Below, one piece after another: positions 30,729 to 38,086 of a stretch of 64,000 nucleotides of DNA (position 1 is its first letter; each line of letters opens with the position of its first letter). Both the position numbers and the translations under genes were made by a program. The DNA lies in contig JANWYI010000006.1 of the NCBI GenBank assembly GCA_025055255.1, positions 38,595-102,594 of the forward strand. Reading direction: 5' to 3'. The notes beneath the pieces were generated by a model. That model was not told where the DNA came from and searched no databases. It worked only from the letters and a program-made list of their open reading frames with translations. This stretch comes from Anaerolineae bacterium. GTDB lineage: Bacteria > Chloroflexota > Anaerolineae > Aggregatilineales > UBA2796.

Positions 30729-31622
30729 ATGTTGACGAGTGAACAGCCAAGCGACAATAGTGGAATACAAGGTGCGATTGATCGCCTGACGGAGGCTGTT
30801 GATCGCGTAGACGAGTTGATCGGGCAGCTCTCAGAGTGGCTGAAGGCAACTCACAAGGTACAGCTTTCGCCGCAGTTGCCTACGCTTGTGCGCGAGATAC
30901 GCCGCAACGTACAGATCATCAGCCATGCGGTTGCTCAAAATGCAGCGCATACGCACCAGCTAGAAGAGCTCGTGCGCATTTTTGCGCTGATCACGTCTTC
31001 GCTAGAGCCTGATCAAGTGCTTGAGGAGGTGATGGATACAGTTATCCATCTGACTAATGCTGAGCGCGGCTACCTGATGTTGCTAGATGAGGAAACAAAT
31101 TCATTTGTCATCCGCACATCGCGCGACCGCGGAAGGCGCTCCTTGCCTGAGGAAGACGTGATCTTCAGCCGCAGCATTGCACACGCTGCTATCAGTCAGG
31201 CTGAGCCAATCATCACTATCAATGCGCAGAGCGATCCACGTTTTCAAGGGCTGCAAAGCGTCTCGGTCAACAACCTGCGTTCGATCATGGCTATTCCGCT
31301 TGTTCTGCACAGCAAAGTAATCGGCGTGTTATACGCTGACAATCCAGTGGCACAGGGCGTCTTCACGCAGGAGAGTGTGCCTGTGCTAAAAGCCTTTGCA
31401 GGGCAAGCTGCGATTGCGATTGACAATGCCAAGCGTTTTTCTAGAGTGAGAGCAGATTTGGAACGCGCTGAACAGGAAATGCTGGAGCTGCGCATTCAAA
31501 TTGACGAGCGCAAGCGCGAGCAGGCAGTCCGCGAGATCACAGAGACGGAGTACTTCCATGAGCTAGAGATTTTGGCGCGCAGCTTGCGCCGCAGAGCAAG
31601 ACGCTCCGAAAAAGGCAGGTAG
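30729..31622 (+). CDS. GAF domain protein
   Basis: GAF-like core: MDTVIHLTNAERGYLMLLDEE...SIMAIPLVLHSKVIGVLYADN. Confidence 0.9.
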   Translation: MLTSEQPSDNSGIQGAIDRLTEAVDRVDELIGQLSEWLKATHKVQLSPQLPTLVREIRRNVQIISHAVAQNAAHTHQLEELVRIFALITSSLEPDQVLEEVMDTVIHLTNAERGYLMLLDEETNSFVIRTSRDRGRRSLPEEDVIFSRSIAHAAISQAEPIITINAQSDPRFQGLQSVSVNNLRSIMAIPLVLHSKVIGVLYADNPVAQGVFTQESVPVLKAFAGQAAIAIDNAKRFSRVRADLERAEQEMLELRIQIDERKREQAVREITETEYFHELEILARSLRRRARRSEKGR

Positions 31623-31669
31623 GTCAGCGTTTACCGTTGAAGCGGCGTCATTGAGAGTAGAAAAAGCGC

Positions 31670-32914
31670 GTGTGTCTCTCTGAGCCAAGTCTGTACACAG
31701 CTAAGCGCGTCCCACTGACGGAGCTTTTCCGCACTTTTCTGTTTTTCGGCATGATCGGCTTTGGCGGACCAGCAGCGCACATCGCGCTAATGGAGCGCGA
31801 GCTAGTAGCACGGCGCGCTTGGCTCAGCCGTCAACACTTCCTCAGTCTGTTAGCAGCGATCAACTTGGTGCCGGGTCCGAACTCAACTGAGATGGCATTT
31901 CACATTGGCTTGGTGACGGGTGGCTTCTGGGGCTGTGTGTTGAGCGGCGTTGCGTTCATTGTGCCTGCTGTGTTGCTCTCGCTCGGACTGGGCATTGTTT
32001 ACGTCGCTGCAGGTGCCTTGCCAGCTGTGCAGGGCATTTTGCTCGGCGTGCAACCGATTGTGCTGGTGCTGATCCTGAGCGCAGCATATAACCTTGCGCT
32101 TAAGGCACTTGACAGCGCGGCGATGCGCATCTTAGGCGCTCTGGCAATGGCAGTAGCTGCTTTGACCGTTGTGCCATTCATGCAACTGTTCAGTGCGGCG
32201 CCAATTTATTTTCCAGAGCTGCTGATGTTGCTCGGCACAGGCACACTGTATATGTCATGGCGTTCGCGCTTGCGCGCAGCAGCTCTGCTGTTTGTTTCGC
32301 CACTTTTCAGCATCGCCAGTCAGCTAGTAGAGGCGCTTAAGCCGAGCCTTGCCGATCTTTTTCTGCGCTTTCTGATTATCGGCGGCACACTGTTCGGCAG
32401 CGGCTACGTGCTGATTGCCTACATGGAACGCGCCTTCGTCACAGAGACCAACTGGTTGACGCCACGCCAGCTCGTAGATGCTTTTTCGATTGGTCAGGCA
32501 ACGCCCGGTCCGGTCCTCAGCACGGCTGCAGCTGCAGGCTACATTATGCACGCTGATCCAAATAATCTCTGGGCAGGCGTGCCGAGCGGGATCGTCTCAG
32601 CTGTGGCTGTATTTCTGCCTGCTTTCTTGATTGTATTAGCACTCGGCAAATTCATGCCGCTGCTAGAGCGCTACACTTTCATCAGCGACTTTCTAAAAGG
32701 CGTAAATGCCGGCGTGATCGCGTTGCTTGCAGCGACGTTCCTGAACTTGGCGTGGAGCACTTTCGTGCGCGTTGAGCGCAGCGTAGATTGGCTTTCAGTC
32801 GGCATGGCGATTGCTGCCTTTTTCGCGCTGGAGCGCTTGAAGTGGTCGCCGCTGCTTTTAGTGACGCTTGGTATTGGCATCGGCATCACGCGGACGCTTT
32901 TCAACTGGCTATAG
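31670..32914 (+). CDS. chrA: Chromate transporter, two CHR domains
   Basis: FRTFLFFGMIGFGGPAAHIALMERELV...NLVPGPNSTEMAFHIG...IGQATPGPVLSTAAAAGY. Confidence 0.92.
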   Translation: MCLSEPSLYTAKRVPLTELFRTFLFFGMIGFGGPAAHIALMERELVARRAWLSRQHFLSLLAAINLVPGPNSTEMAFHIGLVTGGFWGCVLSGVAFIVPAVLLSLGLGIVYVAAGALPAVQGILLGVQPIVLVLILSAAYNLALKALDSAAMRILGALAMAVAALTVVPFMQLFSAAPIYFPELLMLLGTGTLYMSWRSRLRAAALLFVSPLFSIASQLVEALKPSLADLFLRFLIIGGTLFGSGYVLIAYMERAFVTETNWLTPRQLVDAFSIGQATPGPVLSTAAAAGYIMHADPNNLWAGVPSGIVSAVAVFLPAFLIVLALGKFMPLLERYTFISDFLKGVNAGVIALLAATFLNLAWSTFVRVERSVDWLSVGMAIAAFFALERLKWSPLLLVTLGIGIGITRTLFNWL

Positions 32915-32920
32915 GGGAAC

Positions 32921-33895
32921 ATGACTGTGCAACGTAAACGACGTTTTCTGCGCTTGTTGCTCGTCTTTGCGATCATCCTGATCGCGCTGATGATTGTACC
33001 GTTTTTCCTGCCTGTGACGGCTGCAAACGCTGATCCACACACACTCGCTGATCCAAATGGTGTCTTCATCACCTTGAACGGCGGCGAGGTCTATTACATT
33101 GCCTACGGCGATGAAAATGCGCCTGCTGTGGTCTTTTTGCACGGCTTGTTTGGTAGCACTTTCACATGGCGCAAAAATCTGGAGGTAGTTGCAGCAGCAG
33201 GTTACCGCGCTATCGCCTTTGATCGCTTTGGCGCAGGCTTGAGCGACAAGCGCGAGTCGCTCGACTTCTCGCACGCCGCAGGCGCTGACTTGACGGCTGC
33301 TCTGTTGGACGCTCTAAAGATCGAGCGCGCCACAATTGTTGGACACAGCGCCGGCGGCAACGTCTTAGCGCACTTTGCGCTGCGCTACCCTGAGCGTGTA
33401 GATAAGTTGGTCATCGTAGACGGTGCAATCATTGGACCGAGCGGTCCACCACCATTTATTAGTGCGCTGGTCGCCTTTCCGCCGATCAATCGCTGGGCGC
33501 GAGTCTTGCTCGGCGCCTTGCTGACCGAGTCGCGCTTGGCAGAGGCAGTTGAGGCATTTTATGTGAAAAGAGACTGGCTCACAGAGGCGGATTTGGCAGG
33601 CTATTGGCGTCCGTTTCAGGCAAAAGACTGGGATGTCGGTTTAGTTGGTTTGGTGCGCGATTCGGCTACAAACAGGCTGAGCGATAATCAGGTGGCGCGG
33701 CTAGCTCAATTTGCGCCGCGCACACTGATCATCTGGGGCGAGGCAGATACAGTCACGCCGTTTGAAATTGGACGCGAGTTAGCGCAACGGCTCTCAGGTG
33801 CGCAGTTTATAAGTTACTCAGGCGTCGGACATCAACCTATGGAAGAGCTGTCCGACGCCTTCAACCGCGATCTAATCGCTTTCTTGGCGCGCTAG
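32921..33895 (+). CDS. Alpha/beta hydrolase
   Basis: VVFLHGLFGSTFTWRKNLE; GHSAGG nucleophile elbow. Confidence 0.92.
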   Translation: MTVQRKRRFLRLLLVFAIILIALMIVPFFLPVTAANADPHTLADPNGVFITLNGGEVYYIAYGDENAPAVVFLHGLFGSTFTWRKNLEVVAAAGYRAIAFDRFGAGLSDKRESLDFSHAAGADLTAALLDALKIERATIVGHSAGGNVLAHFALRYPERVDKLVIVDGAIIGPSGPPPFISALVAFPPINRWARVLLGALLTESRLAEAVEAFYVKRDWLTEADLAGYWRPFQAKDWDVGLVGLVRDSATNRLSDNQVARLAQFAPRTLIIWGEADTVTPFEIGRELAQRLSGAQFISYSGVGHQPMEELSDAFNRDLIAFLAR

Positions 33896-34443
33896 TCCCA
33901 CTTAAGGTGGAAGATGGTATGCGTGCCGCCTTCATGTTGGCGTGGTACGTCAGGATCGTAGCTGACTGTGAAGTGTGTGCCGCGCGGCAAGAAGCGCTTT
34001 GCCACGCCGTAGATGTAGCCGTAGATCATGTCATCAGGGTATGGCGTATTGGTGATATACTTCAAATGTTTTTCGCCGACCTGTTCGATGATGTAGCGAC
34101 CTGGATCGCCTGTGCCGCGATGATTGATGTCGTGCAAAGCGCCGATCAGCATCAGCTTCTGCAGCAATGGCGCGCTCTCCATCTCAGGCGGCCATGGCGC
34201 ATTGTTGATGATCGCCATGCCGACGCTGACTAGCTGATTCGTGGTATTCTCAGGGTTTCTGAACCAGTCGGCGAAAACTTCGATGAACTTGTCTACCGGG
34301 TACCACTCATCAGGCTTGAGGCTGTCAACGCCGTGCTTGCGCAGCGAGTCCATCACTTCATCGCCCAGCATATGGTTGAAAATTGCACTAGCAGCTTGCC
34401 CAAGTACCTCAGCGCCTGGCGCATAACGATATGGGTAGGACAT
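33892..34443 (-). CDS. Conserved hypothetical, alpha-helical N-terminal region (distant V4R/heme-NO-binding-like? unproven)
   Basis: 183 aa from MSYPYRYAPG. Confidence 0.6.
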   Translation of the reverse strand: MSYPYRYAPGAEVLGQAASAIFNHMLGDEVMDSLRKHGVDSLKPDEWYPVDKFIEVFADWFRNPENTTNQLVSVGMAIINNAPWPPEMESAPLLQKLMLIGALHDINHRGTGDPGRYIIEQVGEKHLKYITNTPYPDDMIYGYIYGVAKRFLPRGTHFTVSYDPDVPRQHEGGTHTIFHLKWD

Positions 34444-34560
34444 ATAGGAAGCTCCATGTAGCCAGAGGTTAAAAGTCAACAACTAGACTCAGCATAGTTC
34501 AAAATGTGCTTAACAAGCATTTCAAAAACGTACCAACTTGATGTAACGAGGTCTTCGCTC

Positions 34561-35409
34561 ATGGTCAATGAATTGGTCAGCACAGCGTGGCTTGCCGAGC
34601 ATTTGGAGGACAAAAACCTGCGCATTGTGGACATTCGCGGTCATGTCCTGCCTGCGACCGAGCCGCCGCCGCATTACTTCAATCACTACGCTGACTATCT
34701 GGTCAGCCACATTCCAAACGCCGTCTTCATAGACTGGGTACACGAGATCACTGACCCAGCTGATCCGCGCCATGCGCAGATCGCGCCGCCTGACCGATTC
34801 GCAGCGGCGATGAGTCGAGCAGGCATTGGCGATGAGACATTTGTGGTCGCTTACGATGATGCAGGCGGCATGTTTGCAGCGCGGCTATGGTGGGCGCTCA
34901 ACTATTATGGACATTCACAGGTCGCCGTGCTGGACGGCGGCTGGCAGAAGTGGATCGCTGAAGGGCGACCGATCACAGCCGAGCTTCCAACTTTTGCGTC
35001 AACGGTCTTTACGCCGCGCCCTGATCCTGCGTGGTATCGCAACAGTGCGCAAGTGTCGGCAGCGCTTGGCACGTCAATCCGTCTTGTGGACATGCGCAGT
35101 CCAGAGGAGTTTCGTGGTGAGGCGTCGCGCGCTGCGCGCAAAGGGCACATTCCCGGCGCTGTCAATCAGCCGCGCCGCGAGCTGCTGGGCGAAGATGGTG
35201 CGCTGCTGCCACCTGAGGCACTGCGTCAAAAATTCGCCGCGCTAGGCGTCACTGATGAGACAGAAGAGGTGATTTTTTATTGCAACGCAGGCGTCTCTGC
35301 CAGTTTTGGCTTGTTGGCGCTGCGCGCCGCAGGTATTCAGGCACGCGCGGCTGTCTACGATGGATCGTGGAAAGATTGGGGCAACGATCCTGAGAAACCG
35401 ATTGAATGA
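34561..35409 (+). CDS. Tandem-rhodanese sulfurtransferase (cytoplasmic)
   Basis: VSTAWLAEHLEDKNLRIVDIRG...VIFYCNAGVSASFGLLAL. Confidence 0.92.
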   Translation: MVNELVSTAWLAEHLEDKNLRIVDIRGHVLPATEPPPHYFNHYADYLVSHIPNAVFIDWVHEITDPADPRHAQIAPPDRFAAAMSRAGIGDETFVVAYDDAGGMFAARLWWALNYYGHSQVAVLDGGWQKWIAEGRPITAELPTFASTVFTPRPDPAWYRNSAQVSAALGTSIRLVDMRSPEEFRGEASRAARKGHIPGAVNQPRRELLGEDGALLPPEALRQKFAALGVTDETEEVIFYCNAGVSASFGLLALRAAGIQARAAVYDGSWKDWGNDPEKPIE

Positions 35410-35441
35410 GTATGGAGTGGGCGGCATATAGCCGCCCTCTG

Positions 35442-36671
35442 CTACTCTGACAAGCGCAGCTTGATGCCCAGCCACACGCCTGCAAACACTGCTGCGCCGA
35501 AAACCCAGCCTGAGACCGCAAATGCCGAGATACCTGAAAGCAATGTCCCGACTGTGCAGCCAAGCGAGACCATGGCGCCCCAGCCCATCAGGACGCCGCC
35601 TAAAAGCGCGGTCAGCACATTACGCAGCGTCAGCCGTGAGAGCTGAAAGCGATTGGTGAAGAGTGCGATTGCCAGTGAACCTGCCACCAAGCCGCCGATC
35701 AGGAAGCCGTTATTAGTGATAGTGTGCGTCACGCGCGTTGCGCAACCTGCAAAGCTGTCTAAGCCAACTAGACGCTCTGCCAACCAGCCTGCCTCAGTCA
35801 GCGCTGTGCGCGCTAGACTGCCCAGCTGCGACGTCACGCCGAGCGGCGATACGCGGAAGTAAGCGATTGTGCCGACTATGCCTACTAACGCGCCTGTCAC
35901 CAGTGGATTCCAGCGAGTCACGAACACAGCTTGGTAGATTCTTTGCCACGTGAGCTTGCCGCCTGCTTGTGCAGGCAACTCAGGCAAGTAGCGCAACAGC
36001 AGGACAGCGATCAGGCTCAGCACAGCCAGATGGAAGGCGAGACTTCCGCCGTAGCCAAGCGTCTTAGGCAGCCATGCTACAGGCGCGACCGAGATTGCCT
36101 CGACATAGAGCGTGTGCCATGTGAAAAAGCCGACTCCAAAGCCGACGAGTGCGCCAAAAAGCGCGAACGGCGCGCGCGCGTAGCCTTCGCCCATGCGATA
36201 GAGGTGTCCGCTGATGCACGCACCTGAGAGCGCCATGCCTATGCCGAAGGCAAGTCCGCCTGCAGCCAAGACCCAGCTCACTGGTCCGATGTGCGCATTA
36301 GGCGGCAAGTATTGACCGCTCGGATTTGGCATGAAAGCGCCGAAGACAATTGCGTAGCCAATGCCGCCAACGGCTAAAGCGCTCAGCAGGGCGAACAGAC
36401 CAGAGCTGTTCCGATTTTCGATGAAGTCGCGGAAGATGCAGAAAAAGCAAAAGCGTCCACGCTGGAAGATGACACCGAGTGCGACACCGATCAAAAGCGA
36501 GAGCGACGCGCCTGCGCCGCGATTGGGCGTATCGTGCAGGCTAAAAGCGAGTGCCACAAGCGCGCCCAGAATCAGCCATGCCAAGCCCATGCGGACTGCT
36601 GCGACAACTCTTGGATTGTTGAGTGACGTGGAGGCGGCTTTTACGCCGCCTCCGAGTGTGGTCTCAGCCAT
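35442..36671 (-). CDS. YeeE/YedE family (thiosulfate/sulfur) transporter
   Basis: RGRFCFFCIFRDF...GFAMALSGACISGHLYRMGEG-type Cys motifs, GWGAMVSLGCTVGTLLSG. Confidence 0.9.
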   Translation of the reverse strand: MAETTLGGGVKAASTSLNNPRVVAAVRMGLAWLILGALVALAFSLHDTPNRGAGASLSLLIGVALGVIFQRGRFCFFCIFRDFIENRNSSGLFALLSALAVGGIGYAIVFGAFMPNPSGQYLPPNAHIGPVSWVLAAGGLAFGIGMALSGACISGHLYRMGEGYARAPFALFGALVGFGVGFFTWHTLYVEAISVAPVAWLPKTLGYGGSLAFHLAVLSLIAVLLLRYLPELPAQAGGKLTWQRIYQAVFVTRWNPLVTGALVGIVGTIAYFRVSPLGVTSQLGSLARTALTEAGWLAERLVGLDSFAGCATRVTHTITNNGFLIGGLVAGSLAIALFTNRFQLSRLTLRNVLTALLGGVLMGWGAMVSLGCTVGTLLSGISAFAVSGWVFGAAVFAGVWLGIKLRLSE

Positions 36672-36678
36672 ATCAGAC

Positions 36679-37623
36679 TTACTGTCTGCCCCAGACCGTG
36701 CCAGCAGGGTTGGCGATTGGCACGCCGACTGCATTGCCCCACTCTGTCCATGAGCCGTCATACTGTGCCACGTCGTAGCCCAAAATCTTGCTCAGGACGA
36801 ACCAAGTGTGGCTGGAGCGCTCGCCAATGCGGCAATAGACGTAAATCTTCTTGCTCCCATCTACGCCGACCGAGGCATACAGCTGGCGCAGCTCCTCAAC
36901 CGACTTGAACGTGCCATCTTCTTTCACAGCTTTTGCCCACGGCACATTGACCGCGCCGGGAATGTGACCCGCGCGGATTGCAAGCTCTTGGAAGCCCTCT
37001 GGCGCGAAGATACGCCCTTCGTACTCGGCTGGGGAACGAATGTCTACGATCACGCCCTCAGCCTCGCCCTTGACCACTGCTAGCACGTCAGCTAGGAAGG
37101 CGCGAATCTCGCGGCGCGCAGGCTTGGCAGTGAAGTTGCCCTCAGGATGGCTGACTTGCTGCGTTGAGAGCGGACGATTCTCGCGCTCCCACTTGGCGCG
37201 TCCGCCGTCGAGCAAGCGCACGTCCTCATGTCCGTAGATCGTGAAAATCCAAGCGCCCCAAGCGGCAAACCAGTTATTGTTGTCGCCGTACAGCACAACA
37301 GTTGTGTCGTTGTTGATGCCGGCAGCGCGTGCCAACTTCTGGAATGCCTCTGGCGAGGCGATGTCGCGGATGACAGGGTCAACAAGGTCAGTGTGCCACA
37401 CAAAGTTGACGGCGCCAGGAATGTGTCCGCGCTCATAGACGCCTGGCACCACGCTCACTTCCACTACGCGCACCTTTGGATCGTTCAGGCGCGCTGCGAG
37501 CCACTCTGTGCTGACCACAGCGCTCTCAGGCAGGTCAGCGCGTGCGCGCAGCGAAGGCACGGCGAAGCCACCTGCAATTAGCACGACCACAGCGAAAAGT
37601 GTCAGAAGACGACGGATAGTCAT
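36679..37623 (-). CDS. Exported tandem-rhodanese sulfurtransferase
   Basis: Signal peptide MTIRRLLTLFAVVVLIAGG; ...IYVYCRIGERSSHTWFVL; SD gaaaggggag 5' of ATG at 37623. Confidence 0.9.
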   Translation of the reverse strand: MTIRRLLTLFAVVVLIAGGFAVPSLRARADLPESAVVSTEWLAARLNDPKVRVVEVSVVPGVYERGHIPGAVNFVWHTDLVDPVIRDIASPEAFQKLARAAGINNDTTVVLYGDNNNWFAAWGAWIFTIYGHEDVRLLDGGRAKWERENRPLSTQQVSHPEGNFTAKPARREIRAFLADVLAVVKGEAEGVIVDIRSPAEYEGRIFAPEGFQELAIRAGHIPGAVNVPWAKAVKEDGTFKSVEELRQLYASVGVDGSKKIYVYCRIGERSSHTWFVLSKILGYDVAQYDGSWTEWGNAVGVPIANPAGTVWGRQ

Positions 37624-37645
37624 GGAAATCTCCCCTTTCAGAATC

Positions 37646-37735
37646 TCAGCGTTTGCATACAAGCCGAACAGAACGAATCGAACGAACCGAACAAATTGCC
37701 GAACAGCGCCTCAGGCTACAACACGATGAGTCCAT
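37646..37735 (-). CDS. Cys-rich short ORF (MDSSCCSLRRCSAICSVRSIRSVRLVCKR), putative leader peptide 2
   Basis: ATG with SD aaaggag 7 nt upstream; 5 Cys in 29 codons; ends 22 nt before the rhodanese start. Confidence 0.5.
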   Translation of the reverse strand: MDSSCCSLRRCSAICSVRSIRSVRLVCKR

Positions 37736-37766
37736 AGGCAAACTCCTTTCTGTGGCGTGCGCCAAG

Positions 37767-37795
37767 CAACAAAAAGCCCCGAACTCAGTCGGGGC
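37767..37795 (-). terminator. Rho-independent terminator in 5' leader of sulfur cluster (attenuator)
   Basis: minus strand gccccga-ctgagt-tcggggc-ttttt. Confidence 0.82.
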
Positions 37796-37822
37796 AGGTT
37801 GAGCAAGGCGCACAATACGGCA

Positions 37823-37927
37823 TTAGGCGTCCCACACCCCGACCTTTGCACAGCGACACAGCGCCGCACACAAACACATGGGCAGACACAGGTCAAAAGG
37901 CGAAGTCAGGTGTTGAACGGAAGACAT
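37823..37927 (-). CDS. Cys-rich short ORF (MSSVQHLTSPFDLCLPMCLCAALCRCAKVGVWDA), putative attenuator leader peptide
   Basis: Five TGT codons at positions 14,18,20,24,26; TAA stop upstream of terminator; its codons 29-31 (GTCGGGG) complement the terminator 5' arm. Start codon uncertain (no strong SD). Confidence 0.55.
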   Translation of the reverse strand: MSSVQHLTSPFDLCLPMCLCAALCRCAKVGVWDA

Positions 37928-37968
37928 GGTGATATCAGTTTCTCTAATGCCTCTCAAAACGCACATAC

Positions 37969-37997
37969 AGTTTAGATAGAACTGATTACTTTGTCAA
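37969..37997 (-). promoter_or_regulatory. Sigma70-type promoter for sulfur cluster leader (TTGACA-N17-TAAACT)
   Basis: -35 at 37992-37997, -10 at 37969-37974 on minus strand. Confidence 0.65.
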
Positions 37998-38035
37998 GCC
38001 CTTGAGCCAAAAGTTTGTCAGATTGCACAAATGGC

Positions 38036-38070
38036 ACAAAAAAATGCGCCTCAGGGCAACCTGAGGCGCG
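38036..38070 (-). terminator. Rho-independent terminator
   Basis: gcgcctcagg-gcaa-cctgaggcgc with A-run on the plus-strand 5' side, i.e. U tract on minus strand. Confidence 0.85.
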
Positions 38071-38086
38071 TCAAAGGCAGCGCGCA

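Noticed and set aside
37508-37729. Plus-strand ORF ending NRTNRTNRTNC
   Set aside because: Antisense reading of the 9-nt repeat in the Cys-rich short ORF and of the rhodanese signal peptide region.
37711-37896. ORF-track minus-strand 61-aa frame MTCVCPCVCVRRCVAVQ... as the leader peptide
   Set aside because: TTG start, runs through the terminator with no stop before it. The alternative frame (37927-37823) stops upstream of the terminator and carries the antiterminator arm, so it fits attenuation better. Not fully excluded.
37964-37966. Upstream in-frame ATG (ATG TGC ...) as a leaderless start for the Cys leader
   Set aside because: Lies only 2 nt after the predicted -10 hexamer, probably upstream of the TSS.
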